From an uncultured Faecalibaculum sp. (GTDB lineage Bacteria; Bacillota_I; Bacilli_A; Erysipelotrichales; Erysipelotrichaceae), in contig NZ_CAJUPA010000007.1 in NCBI RefSeq assembly GCF_910588395.1, positions 1 to 64,000 on the forward strand: 64,000 nt of DNA, given 5' to 3'. The position numbers were made by a program, and so were the translations under genes. The notes beneath the pieces were generated by a model that did no database searches, had not been told where the DNA came from, and saw only the letters and a program-made list of their open reading frames with translations. This document shows positions 42,259 through 50,567 of this stretch, one piece after another (position 1 is the first letter of the stretch; each line of letters begins with the position of its first letter).

Positions 42259-42713
42259 ATGAAAACCGTACCGTTTCAGGAGTCTTACAGACAGACCTTC
42301 ATTGACCTGAACAGCCGCTGGATACTGGATAACTTCGGCCGGCTGGCAGCCCTCCGACCTGGCTTCATTTGATCAGATTGACTAATCTCTGGCAAAAGGC
42401 GGTATGTTTTTTCGCAGTGGAAAATGGAACCGTTCTGGCCTTCTGCGGCGCCGTCCCTCTGTCGGATGGCGAATGGGAACTGGAAAAGATGGGCTCCAAC
42501 CCCGATGTTCCCCACAGGGGAGCCGGTCAGGCTGTCTTCACTGCCTGCATGAACTGGGCGCTGGAACATGGTGCCAGACGGCTGCTGATTTACTCCAACC
42601 GGAAACTGAAGCCCGCACTGCACATCTATGCGAAATGCGGGTTCAGGGAAATCGCCGTGACTGGAGCCCCCTACAGCCGGGCCGACATCGCCCTGGAATT
42701 CATACCGGCATAA
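42259..42713 (+). pseudogene. GNAT acetyltransferase, multiply frameshifted
   Basis: ATG at 42259 after AAGGAAAAATGAC opens MKTVPFQESYRQTFIDLNSRW, a normal GNAT N-terminus. The frame is lost near 42345 (continuing as WQPSDLASFDQID in another frame), meets a stop near 42385, and is lost again in the T run at 42405-42411. The C-terminal part (FAVENGTVLAFCGAVPL ... GAGQAVFTACMNWAL ... IYAKCGFRE) keeps the acetyl-CoA-binding pattern. At least two frame breaks plus a stop make sequencing error unlikely. Confidence 0.8.
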
Positions 42714-42820
42714 CGCTGTTTGTCCAGGATAACTGATGCAGCGGAATCCCATGCATTCTCACTCACCTTCACCAGCCCGCATGACTTTCCCCCTGTCAAC
42801 GTCTTCCACGATCTGACAGG

Positions 42821-42885
42821 ACACGACGTGCCGGCGGTCTGCGACTCTGGCGCAGCTGCCGGCTGGTCGTGTCTTTTTCTTTTCT
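42821..42885 (+). terminator. Terminator after the GNAT pseudogene
   Basis: ACACGAC...GCCGGC (42821-42835) pairs with GCCGGC...GTCGTGT (42858-42872) in a long stem with a small internal loop, followed by CTTTTTCTTTTC. Confidence 0.75.
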
Positions 42886-42954
42886 TAAGAAATACCGCCC
42901 GGTTTCTTTCATTTTCGACAGATACAATGCATTCATGGAAAGGAGCATTGTATC

Positions 42955-43077
42955 ATGATGATGTTTTATATACAGGCAGCGCTGATTACCGCCGGTGTCC
43001 TCTGGACCGCCGCCGGGCTGCTTCTGCACCACATCAAGGAGGAAGAAATCTATGAATCACGAGATTCTGGTTGTTGA
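42955..43077 (+). CDS. 40-residue membrane peptide overlapping the response regulator start
   Basis: ATG at 42955 (three consecutive ATG codons) has AAGGAG nine bases upstream. One hydrophobic segment (FYIQAALITAGVLWTAAGLLL) and a polar tail HHIKEEEIYESRDSGC. Its last nine codons overlap the start of the response regulator gene in another frame, and the AAGGAGG used by that gene lies inside it, so the two are translationally coupled. It may be a leader or a small sensor partner of the histidine kinase. Confidence 0.55.
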   Translation: MMMFYIQAALITAGVLWTAAGLLLHHIKEEEIYESRDSGC

Positions 43078-43753
43078 AGACGATGAAGGCATCCGTGAAG
43101 CCATCGCCATATACCTCTTGCACGCAGGCTTTCACGTCCTGCAGGCTGAAAACGGGCTGGAAGGCCTGGAAGTCTTCCGCAAACACCACCCGGCCATGGC
43201 TGTCGTGGACATCATGATGCCGGAAATGGACGGCTTTACCATGGTCTCCAGAATCCGGGAAACCTCGGACATCCCCGTTCTGTTTCTCTCCGCCAAAAGC
43301 GAAGACGTGGACAAACTCCACGGGTTCACCATCGGCGCGGACGACTATCTCACCAAGCCCTTTTCCTCCGTGGAACTCGTGGCCAGAGTCAAAGCCAGGA
43401 TGCGCCGCTACGAGCAGATCCTGGAGCTGAAAAATGGCGAAGAGGCCCCGGCGGTGCTCACCAACGGCGGACTGGAGCTGAATCCTGCCTCCAAGGAAGT
43501 GTTCGTGAACGGCGATCCCGTGCACTTGACCCCCAAGGAATTCGCCATCCTGGAACTGCTCATGCGCCACCCGGGACAGGTGTTCTCCGCCCAGCAGATC
43601 TATGAACGCATCTGGAAAGAAGAAGCCATCACCACGGAAACCATCACCGTGCACATCCGGAAACTGCGGGAGAAAATCGAAGCGGAGCCACGGCGGCCGC
43701 AGTACATCCAGGTGGTCTGGGGCGTGGGCTATAAAATCAGGAAAGACACATGA
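43052..43753 (+). CDS. OmpR/VanR-type response regulator
   Basis: 233 residues from ATG at 43052 (MNHEILVVEDDEG), with AAGGAGG upstream. Receiver domain with Asp10/Asp11 and phospho-acceptor Asp53 (MAVVDIMMPEMDG) and Lys101 in LTKPF; C-terminal winged helix (LTPKEFAILELLMRHPGQVFS ... VHIRKLREKIE ... VWGVGYKI). Stop and kinase start overlap (ATGA). Target genes are unknown; no adjacent transporter is co-directional. Confidence 0.9.
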   Translation: MNHEILVVEDDEGIREAIAIYLLHAGFHVLQAENGLEGLEVFRKHHPAMAVVDIMMPEMDGFTMVSRIRETSDIPVLFLSAKSEDVDKLHGFTIGADDYLTKPFSSVELVARVKARMRRYEQILELKNGEEAPAVLTNGGLELNPASKEVFVNGDPVHLTPKEFAILELLMRHPGQVFSAQQIYERIWKEEAITTETITVHIRKLREKIEAEPRRPQYIQVVWGVGYKIRKDT

Positions 43754-45879
43754 CGAAAACCCGGAAATTTCTTGTCATCGCCATCGCCCTGATATCAGTG
43801 ATCAGCGCCATGGGACTTACCTGGGCCCTCACCAGTCTTCGCACCTATCAGTCACTGTATGACAGCGTGGAAACCGCCAGCCATCTCATGGATTCTCTGG
43901 AGGATTTCACGCTTCAGGCAGCCTACCGGCTGGAACCGGATTTCTCCTATGTATCCGGCACCAATCTCAAGGACACCGACCTCAAGCAGATCCAGAACAC
44001 CATGCTGGACAACACCGCCGTGGGCTATGACCTGCTTTCCCGGGACCCCAACTTCCATTACTCCGTCACCGGCAAGGATGTCGCCCTGCAGTCTGTGGAA
44101 AAACCGGATACCGACAGCAACAGCAGCTACTCCGTCACCTTCCGGTTCGAAGACGGCAAGCTGAAAGGCTCCGGTTCCCTGCTGGGATACGGATTTGCGC
44201 CGGAAACATCCCAGTCACTGCGGGACTCCCTGGAAGCCGGAAGCGGAACCGCGCTCTACAACGAAGAGACCGGGAAATACACAGAGCGCAGCTATGAGAT
44301 ACCCGAAGACCTGCGCTTCCATTTTCCCGAAAATCTGACCTTCACCTACTCCATCCCGCAGCAGCCGGTGTATTCCGCCAGAAGCAGCAGCTATCTCTAC
44401 AACGTTCTGGTGGACAACAATATGTCCACCATCGCTGCCATCGCCATCTTCCTTCTGGGCCTGCTTCTGGAGCTCATCGTGCTGATCCGGGTCCCCCTGC
44501 AGGTGGAAGAACACACCAGTCCCTGGTCGCTCATTGCCCGCAACAGCCTGGAAGCCAACGCCTTCCTGCTGGTTATGCTCTCCCTGGTCGCCGGCACAGC
44601 CTTCTCACTGCTCGCCCATCTCGCCCAGGGCGGAGACCTGATGTCTCTGGGCGTCGCCGGCGGCGGGAAAACCGGCATCGTTTTCGCCAGAACCGTCCTG
44701 TTTGTCAGCTATATCTTCATCATGTACTACTGCAGTCTTCCGCTGTTCTGGATCCGGGAAATCTTCACCCGGGGCCCTGTGACCTACATCGGCGAAAGAT
44801 CCCGTTTTCTGGTGGACCTGCAGCGGTACTCCGTGAGTCTGGCAAAAAGCGCCCTTGACCGGAGTCTCACCTTCCCGGTGGTGCTGAATCTGTTCTTCCT
44901 GCTGGTCATCATTCTCACCGGCAGCCCGGGTGTCGCTGTGGTATACGGACTCATTCTCACCGCAGTTCTGATTTCCCTGGCAATCATTGTCCACAAAGGC
45001 TGGATCACTGTCTCCCGGGAAGCCGATCAGCTGGCCAACGGTGACTTCAAATCCGAACCCCAGGGCGATCCGACGCTCTTCAAACCCATCTACGACCGGC
45101 TGCTGGCCGTCCGGCGCAGTTTCCGGAAAGCGCTGCAGGAGGGCATTGAAAGCACCAACATGCGCAACGAGCTGATTTCCAACGTCTCCCACGACCTGAA
45201 AACCCCGCTGACGGGACTTCGCTCCTACTCCGAGCTGCTGCAGCTCACCGACGACCCGGAACAGATGCGCAAATACGCCGGGAAAATCAGCCAGTATACC
45301 AGCCGGCTGGATTCCCTGGTGACGGATCTCTTCGACGTCTCCAAAGCCAACGCCGGTTCCCTGCCCCTGGAACCAGTGCACCTGTCGCTGGACCAGCTGA
45401 TTTCTCAGGCGCTGGAAGAAGCCGAGGAGAACTGGAAGAAAAAGGATCTGCAGGCGGTCATCTCCCTCCAGGACGCCCAGGTGCACCTGGATCCGGATAA
45501 GACCATGCGGATCTTCGAAAATCTCTTCTCGAACATCTCAAAGTACGCCCTTCCCTCCACCCGGGTCTTTGTGGACCTGAAGGAAACGCCGTCCAGTTAC
45601 GTGGTCAGCGTCAAAAACACCTCCGCCGCTCCCCTGAACTTCACCGCAGAAGAAATCACGGAACGCTTCGTCCGGGGCGACAAATCCCGGCATGAAGTCG
45701 GCTCCGGGCTGGGGCTGGCCATTGTGAAGTCCTTCGCCGAGGTACAGCGCGGGCGCTTCCGCATTGAAATCGACGGCGATCTCTTCCGTGCCATCGTGAT
45801 CCTCCCCAAACCGGAAAAACTCCCGGAGGTTCCCGTGAGTGAACAGGATGAGACGCCGGTAATATCTGAACCGCAGTGA
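43750..45879 (+). CDS. Multi-helix sensor histidine kinase
   Basis: 709 residues. One N-terminal helix (8-30), an extracytoplasmic domain of about 190 residues, then five more hydrophobic segments (about 221-430), a short HAMP-like linker (WITVSREADQLANGDF), HisKA with His481 in NVSHDLKTPLTG, N box ENLFSNISKYA and G box GSGLGLAIVKSF. The N box has Ser before Asn-Ile-Ser where most kinases have an acidic or Asn pattern, but Asn is kept. The large membrane block may be the sensor. Ligand unknown. Confidence 0.88.
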   Translation: MTKTRKFLVIAIALISVISAMGLTWALTSLRTYQSLYDSVETASHLMDSLEDFTLQAAYRLEPDFSYVSGTNLKDTDLKQIQNTMLDNTAVGYDLLSRDPNFHYSVTGKDVALQSVEKPDTDSNSSYSVTFRFEDGKLKGSGSLLGYGFAPETSQSLRDSLEAGSGTALYNEETGKYTERSYEIPEDLRFHFPENLTFTYSIPQQPVYSARSSSYLYNVLVDNNMSTIAAIAIFLLGLLLELIVLIRVPLQVEEHTSPWSLIARNSLEANAFLLVMLSLVAGTAFSLLAHLAQGGDLMSLGVAGGGKTGIVFARTVLFVSYIFIMYYCSLPLFWIREIFTRGPVTYIGERSRFLVDLQRYSVSLAKSALDRSLTFPVVLNLFFLLVIILTGSPGVAVVYGLILTAVLISLAIIVHKGWITVSREADQLANGDFKSEPQGDPTLFKPIYDRLLAVRRSFRKALQEGIESTNMRNELISNVSHDLKTPLTGLRSYSELLQLTDDPEQMRKYAGKISQYTSRLDSLVTDLFDVSKANAGSLPLEPVHLSLDQLISQALEEAEENWKKKDLQAVISLQDAQVHLDPDKTMRIFENLFSNISKYALPSTRVFVDLKETPSSYVVSVKNTSAAPLNFTAEEITERFVRGDKSRHEVGSGLGLAIVKSFAEVQRGRFRIEIDGDLFRAIVILPKPEKLPEVPVSEQDETPVISEPQ

Positions 45880-45897
45880 TGCGGTTCTTTTCTTTTG
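45868..45897 (+). terminator. Terminator of the two-component operon
   Basis: GAACCGCA (45868-45875) and TGCGGTTC (45880-45887), 4-base loop, then TTTTCTTTT; the stem includes the end of the kinase gene. Confidence 0.82.
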
Positions 45898-45986
45898 TCT
45901 GCCGATGCGGCCTGCGCTGCAGGCCTGGACAGGGCTTCACCGGTGGAATTCCGGAACACGAAGCGACGACCGGATGAAATCCTGCA

Positions 45987-46023
45987 AATGAAAAGGACTC
46001 CGGTGCATCCATCAGAGTCCTTT
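45987..46023 (-). terminator. Terminator of the 72-residue gene
   Basis: Minus strand: AAAGGACTC pairs with GAGTCCTTT (46015-46023 with 45992-46000), followed by a TTCATTT stretch. Confidence 0.65.
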
Positions 46024-46036
46024 GTCATGCGGGGGT

Positions 46037-46255
46037 TTACTTTACGAAGAGATCTGCCAGATTCTCCGGCATCGGATTCTCTTTGTCAAAGACATCGTTG
46101 TAATGCGGAATTTCCGGCGGTTTCTTCCCCGCCTTCAGGTCCAGCAGCACCTGTTCCTTCCAGTCCATGTGCTGCCCATTGTCTGTATCCATGAATGTCT
46201 TTGTGAAATAATCACCGTATTTCTCATTCATGTCTCTCAGTTCTTCCTTCGTCAT
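46037..46255 (-). CDS. Unknown 72-residue soluble protein
   Basis: ATG at 46255 (MTKEELRDMNEKYGDYF) with GGAGGAAAG upstream; the longer in-frame start at 46270 overlaps that ribosome site. Acidic and helical at the N-terminus, Pro-rich towards the end (KPPEIPHYNDVFDKENPMPEN). No signal peptide, no membrane segment, no family recognised. Stands alone with its own terminator. Confidence 0.6.
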   Translation of the reverse strand: MTKEELRDMNEKYGDYFTKTFMDTDNGQHMDWKEQVLLDLKAGKKPPEIPHYNDVFDKENPMPENLADLFVK

Positions 46256-46403
46256 GATTCTTTCCTCCATGAGTGTTCCATTTCAAAACTGCGGGATCAA
46301 TGGCTCTTTACATCAGCATTCCAGTGCATCCACAGGTAACTCCACCCACTCTAATAATTCAGGCATCATCCTCAACACTCCACCACAACCCGCAACGCAG
46401 CGT

Positions 46404-46435
46404 CTGAGAATGATGGCAGCCGCCATCATTCTCAG
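46404..46435 (-). terminator. Perfect 14-bp hairpin at the 3' end of the P-type ATPase gene
   Basis: CTGAGAATGATGGC (46404-46417) and GCCATCATTCTCAG (46422-46435) with a 4-base loop; the stop codon is in the stem. It lacks a U run, so it may act as a 3' stabiliser. The 46271-46403 gap holds no gene. Confidence 0.5.
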
Positions 46436-49026
46436 TGGCTGCGGCTGCTCAGTATTTTGTACAGCTGGACACCGGCAAAACTTGCCAGAGAAAACAGGAC
46501 AACCAGCGCCGCGTTGACCAGCGGCATCGGGGTCACATCGAAAATCGGCTGCAAAGCCGGGATGTTCAGGATTGCCATCAGCAGCAGACCTCCAGCCAGG
46601 AAGGCATACACACTGAACTTGTTGAACGGCAGTTCCCAGACCGGCTTGCTGCCCCGCTGGGAGAACCCGTGGAGAAGCCTGGACAAAGTCAGTGTGGAGA
46701 ATGCCATGGTGGTGGCCATGCCGGCACTGATCTTCAGACCAATCAGATACGAAGCCATGACCGCCAGGAAAATGATGATGCCTTCAATGCCGATCTGGGC
46801 AATGGCATCCCGGTTCAGGATGGATTCATCGGACCGCCGGGGTTTCTGGTCGATCACATCCGGGTGATCCGGTTCCATGCCAATGGCGATCGCCGGCAGA
46901 GAATCCGTGACCAGGTTGATGAACAGCAGCTGAACCGCCGTGAAGGGATCCGGCAGGAAGACAAGACTTGTCACCACCACCGTGATGATTGCCGACAGGT
47001 TGCCGGAGAGCAGATAAATAATGGCGTTTTTGATGTTGTTGTAGACATTCCGGCCGGATTCTATGGCTTTGACGATCGTTGCAAAGTTGTCATCCGTCAG
47101 AATCATCTTCGCTGCATCCTTGGAGACCTCCGTGCCGGTAATGCCCATGGCAATGCCGATATCCGCGGCTTTCAGCGCCGGTGCATCGTTGACGCCGTCA
47201 CCGGTCATGGCCACAATGTCACCCTTTTCCTGCCAGGCTTTGACGATCCGGATCTTGTGCTCCGGTGCCACACGGGCATACACCGAAATGCTGCTGAGCT
47301 TGTCAGCCAGTTCCGCATCCGACATGTGGGCCAGTTCATTGCCTTCCACCGCCAGATCCCCCGGCTGATAGATGCCGATTTTTTCCGCAATGGCCCGGGC
47401 TGTCACCACGTGATCCCCGGTGATCATCACCGGCTTGATGCCGGCTTTGCGGGCGGTATGAACCGCTGCGGCAGATTCCACCCGGGGGGGATCCTGCTCA
47501 GCCACGAGTCCCACAAAACAAAGATCCTGTTCGTCTGCCAGACCGATTTTTTCTGCATCCTCCGGCAGATCTCTGTAGGCAAATCCCAGTACCCGCAGTC
47601 CCTGACTGGCATACTGGTCGTTCTGTGTGAGGATCAGATCCCGGTCTTGCTGCGTCATGGGGCGCTTTTCCTTTCCCATAAGCACAGCGGTGCAGCGCTT
47701 GAGCAGTTCATCCGGAGCTCCTTTGGTGTAGATGTGGTGACGGCTGGAGACGGACATCAGTTTCCGTTCGGAATCAAAGGGCACCTCTTCCACCCGTTCG
47801 GCTTTGATCACAAACTCCGGATGCGCTTTCTGGTACTGATTGAACATGTCGATCAGGGCAATTTCCGTGGGATCCCCGATGGAGGTGCCATCCGGATTGA
47901 CCACGGCATTTGCGTTCAGTCTGGCAGCTTTCAGCAGAATTTCCTGGGGATAATTCTCCCGGGCATCCATCAGCTCGACGGTATAGGGGGTCATGTCCGT
48001 GAAGACTTCCATGACGGTCATCTTGTTCTGGGTCAGGGTTCCGGTTTTGTCCGAACAGATGACGGAAATGCACCCCAGGCTTTCCACTGCATCCAGCTTT
48101 TTCATGATGGCGTGGTTTTTCACCATTTTCTGCGTGGCAATGGACAGAACGATGGTCACGATGGAGTTCAGTGCTTCGGGAATGGCTGCCACGGCCAGGG
48201 CCACGGCCACCATCAGCGCCTGCAGGAAGGGTTCATGGTTCACGAAGACGTGAAGGAACAGCAGGATCACACAGAGCAGTCCGATGTAAATGGTGAGCTT
48301 TTTGGAGAAATCCTCCAGGCTCTTCTGCAACGGGGTCTTGCGTTCTTTGGCTTCGTTGATCATGCCCGCGATTTTGCCGATCTGCGTGTCCATGCCCACG
48401 GCGGTGCAGATGTACTTTCCGGTTCCGTTGGTGACCAGTCCCGAGGAGAAGACCATGTCGGTCTGGTCGTTGATCTGCACTTCCCGGTCAATGGGCGCTG
48501 TGGTTTTTTCCACCGGTACCGGTTCGCCGGTGAGAGCGGATTCGTTGACCTGCAGGGCGGCGGCTTCAAAGAGCCGGCCGTCTCCTTCAATCACATCCCC
48601 CGCTTCCACATAGACGATGTCTCCCACGGTCAGGTCACGGGATTCGATTTCAGTGAGCCGGCCATCCCGGATCACTTTCACATGAGGACTGGACAGGCTT
48701 TTCAGGCTTTCCAGAGATTTCTGTGCCTGCACTTCCTGGGCGGTCCCCAGGATGGCATTCAGGGTGATGACCACCAGAATGACCAGTGTGGAGATCAGCT
48801 CCCCGGAGAATGCGGAGATGATGGCGGCAATGATCAGGACGATGACGAGAAGGTCCTTGAACTGTCCCAGGAAGATTTTCAGCGGACTGGCCGGTTTTTC
48901 CTGGACAAGTTCGTTGATGCCGTAGGTTTCCTGATTCTGCACCACCTGTGCCGGACTCAGTCCCTTGGGACTGGTGTGCAGTTCCTGGAACACATCCTGT
49001 GTGCTTTGCTGATAGTAAGGTTTCAT
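46432..49026 (-). CDS. Cation-transporting P-type ATPase (PMCA/YloB-like; Ca2+ or Mn2+)
   Basis: 864 residues from ATG at 49026, AAGGGAG at good spacing. Actuator motif LTGEPV (about 165-170), membrane site PEAL (283-286) where Ca pumps have PEGL, phosphorylated Asp326 in SDKTGTLT, GDGVNDAPALKAADIG and a C-terminal helix block with NLVTDSLPAIAIGM. About ten helices. The family exports Ca2+ or Mn2+ from the cytosol. A yybP-ykoY riboswitch in the leader argues for manganese control, as for known riboswitch-linked P-type ATPases. Confidence 0.9.
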   Translation of the reverse strand: MKPYYQQSTQDVFQELHTSPKGLSPAQVVQNQETYGINELVQEKPASPLKIFLGQFKDLLVIVLIIAAIISAFSGELISTLVILVVITLNAILGTAQEVQAQKSLESLKSLSSPHVKVIRDGRLTEIESRDLTVGDIVYVEAGDVIEGDGRLFEAAALQVNESALTGEPVPVEKTTAPIDREVQINDQTDMVFSSGLVTNGTGKYICTAVGMDTQIGKIAGMINEAKERKTPLQKSLEDFSKKLTIYIGLLCVILLFLHVFVNHEPFLQALMVAVALAVAAIPEALNSIVTIVLSIATQKMVKNHAIMKKLDAVESLGCISVICSDKTGTLTQNKMTVMEVFTDMTPYTVELMDARENYPQEILLKAARLNANAVVNPDGTSIGDPTEIALIDMFNQYQKAHPEFVIKAERVEEVPFDSERKLMSVSSRHHIYTKGAPDELLKRCTAVLMGKEKRPMTQQDRDLILTQNDQYASQGLRVLGFAYRDLPEDAEKIGLADEQDLCFVGLVAEQDPPRVESAAAVHTARKAGIKPVMITGDHVVTARAIAEKIGIYQPGDLAVEGNELAHMSDAELADKLSSISVYARVAPEHKIRIVKAWQEKGDIVAMTGDGVNDAPALKAADIGIAMGITGTEVSKDAAKMILTDDNFATIVKAIESGRNVYNNIKNAIIYLLSGNLSAIITVVVTSLVFLPDPFTAVQLLFINLVTDSLPAIAIGMEPDHPDVIDQKPRRSDESILNRDAIAQIGIEGIIIFLAVMASYLIGLKISAGMATTMAFSTLTLSRLLHGFSQRGSKPVWELPFNKFSVYAFLAGGLLLMAILNIPALQPIFDVTPMPLVNAALVVLFSLASFAGVQLYKILSSRSH

Positions 49027-49038
49027 ATACGCTCCCTT

Positions 49039-49167
49039 CAAAAAAGGACAAGACCCGATGGGCCGTGATGTCCCATGAGTCTTGTCCTGAGAGTCCAGCC
49101 AGTACCAGGGTACGGGATGTTGACTGAACTGCCTGATGCCCATGGCAGCAGGTGACTACTCCCTCAT
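49039..49167 (-). promoter_or_regulatory. yybP-ykoY (manganese) riboswitch with terminator platform
   Basis: Read on the minus strand, P1 is ATGAG/CTCAT (49063+100 region: complement of 49163-49167 with 49075-49079). The conserved core GGGAGTAG follows the 5' strand, then GTCAACATCCCG and GGACAAGACTC before the 3' strand, as in the yybP-ykoY family. The 3' part also begins a terminator: GGACAAGAC (complement of 49079-49087) pairs with GTCTTGTCC (complement of 49046-49054), followed by six T. Aptamer and terminator exclude each other, so metal binding should switch the pump gene on. Confidence 0.8.
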
Positions 49168-49311
49168 TTGAAACCATTGTAACGTGAACGGAGAAAATTG
49201 CCACTTCTGCTGACCCGGCAAAGTGTGACAGCTGCCGGATTCTGTCCAGTCCGGAAATGTCGGGTTGCAATATTCTGTTCAACTGACGGGATTGACCGGA
49301 AAGCGGGAAAA

Positions 49312-49465
49312 GTGTGAGATTCATCACGGAATTCCCGAGAATAGTGTGAGATTTATCACGAAATTCCACGGAATAACGTGAATTTTATCACGGAATTCCG
49401 CGGAATAACGTGAGTGTTATCACAGAATTCCATGGAATAACGTGAGTTATATCACGTAATTCCCG
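49312..49465 (+). repeat. Five-unit tandem array with exact 32-bp period
   Basis: Units begin at 49312, 49344, 49376, 49408 and 49440 (the last is incomplete). Every unit contains the dyad GTGA-N6-TCAC, and most continue with GGAATTCC and GGAATA; the spacing never changes while the six central bases vary. It ends 60 bases before the ATPase remnant. Confidence 0.85.
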
Positions 49466-49525
49466 TTTCCCTCCGGAATCGGGTATACTGTTAGCAGAGT
49501 AAACAGAGCAGAAAGGGGGACAATC

Positions 49526-49737
49526 ATGAAGCGGACAGCTATGAACAAACTGCTGGAATGGAAGGAATCTGCATCCCGCAAGCCTCTTGTCCTGCGGGGA
49601 GTCAGGCAGGTGGGGAAAACCTGACATTGAACAACAATCTTCTGAATATTCCGCTCTATCTGGCAGATCAGACAGATCGCCTCATTGAAATTGCTCTGAG
49701 ACAGCTGGACAGCAGAAACGAGCCGGTTCAATCCTGA
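49526..49737 (+). pseudogene. Remnant of an AAA ATPase (DUF4143-type) with large internal deletion
   Basis: GAAAGGGGGA precedes an ATG and 32 codons that match the start of DUF4143-type AAA proteins up to the P-loop (MNKLLEWKESASRKPLVLRG, then VRQVGKT), ending at a stop. Directly after, in another frame, is the family C-terminus (NNNLLNIPLYLADQTD). About 350-380 residues in between are missing. The P-loop is cut, so no activity is possible. Confidence 0.78.
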
Positions 49738-49852
49738 AACCTCGCAACTGCAAAACTGATTTGAAGTCCTGCAGATGGACTCTTTCAACAGCTTCTGCTT
49801 CGCAGAGCCGGCAAATCAAAGCCTGCTGCAACTGCAATGATCTGAAAACACA

Positions 49853-49891
49853 TAAAAAACCCGGAGGATATCAGCTGACCTGTTCCCCCGG
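49853..49891 (-). terminator. Terminator of the acetyltransferase-peptidase pair
   Basis: Minus strand: CCGGGGGA pairs with TCCTCCGG (one G-T), followed by GTTTTTT, eight bases after the stop codon. Confidence 0.7.
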
Positions 49892-49898
49892 TCTTTTC

Positions 49899-50567
49899 CT
49901 ATGCTCCTGCACACACATCTGCAGCCCGATGATGCTCCACCTGCCCCATCACCGTGATTTCCCCATCCCGGATCAGCAGACCTCCCTCTTCATAGAGCGC
50001 CCAGGTCTCCAGGCCTCTTTCCGCCATGGCCCGGGCCATGCTCTCCCGCTGATGGCGACTGCCTGTGAAGTGGCATTCCAGATCAAAGTCCAGTATCCCC
50101 AGCCCGGTCTGCCAAGAAAAGGTGTCATAGTCGTCATCCGGCGTAATGTGATAGTCCCCAAGCTGCACCATGGCGCCTGCGGAGATCCCCCAGATCCGAT
50201 CCTTCTGCCGGATGACGTTTTTCAGTCCGAACCGCCGGATTTTCTTCATGAACAGATCCGGTGCGCCACCAGGCAGAATCAGCAGATCTGCCTCATCGAT
50301 GGCTTTCACCATCTCGTCCCTGGATTCCCGGTACGGTGAAATCCAGGTCACGTCCCGGATCCCGAAAGACCGCAGCGGCTCTTCATACGCCCGCTTCCAG
50401 ATCCCTCCGGCGCCATAGTCCCGCTCCCAGGTTTTCTGATCATGGACATCCGCAAAATCCGACATGGCCACCACACAGGCTTTCATTCCCGGCTTCAGCA
50501 CCTTCTGCAGGTGCTTTTTCGCCCAGGGCCTGGCAATGTCTCCGGTGTTTGTCAGGATCCGGATCAT
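49899..50567 (-). CDS. Peptidase E-like (S51 / class I glutamine amidotransferase-like) protein
   Basis: 222 residues; GGAAGAA precedes the ATG, and the start overlaps the stop of the acetyltransferase gene (ATGA). The nucleophile elbow WGISAGAMV carries the likely catalytic Ser, and HFTGSRHQRESM supplies the His as in peptidase E relatives. LLILPGGAPDLF is the typical strand-loop before it. May hydrolyse Asp-X dipeptides or a related small substrate; annotated broadly in Firmicutes. Cytosolic. Confidence 0.8.
   Translation of the reverse strand: MIRILTNTGDIARPWAKKHLQKVLKPGMKACVVAMSDFADVHDQKTWERDYGAGGIWKRAYEEPLRSFGIRDVTWISPYRESRDEMVKAIDEADLLILPGGAPDLFMKKIRRFGLKNVIRQKDRIWGISAGAMVQLGDYHITPDDDYDTFSWQTGLGILDFDLECHFTGSRHQRESMARAMAERGLETWALYEEGGLLIRDGEITVMGQVEHHRAADVCAGA

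Noticed and set aside
46435..49068. An 877-codon plus-strand frame opposite the P-type ATPase
   Set aside because: Antisense shadow with His/Gln/Asp-rich composition and no motif; the minus strand has DKTGT and all other ATPase motifs.
49312..49465. CRISPR array
   Set aside because: Period is 32 bp with the repeated motif filling almost the whole unit; there are no distinct spacers of 25 or more bases and no cas genes.
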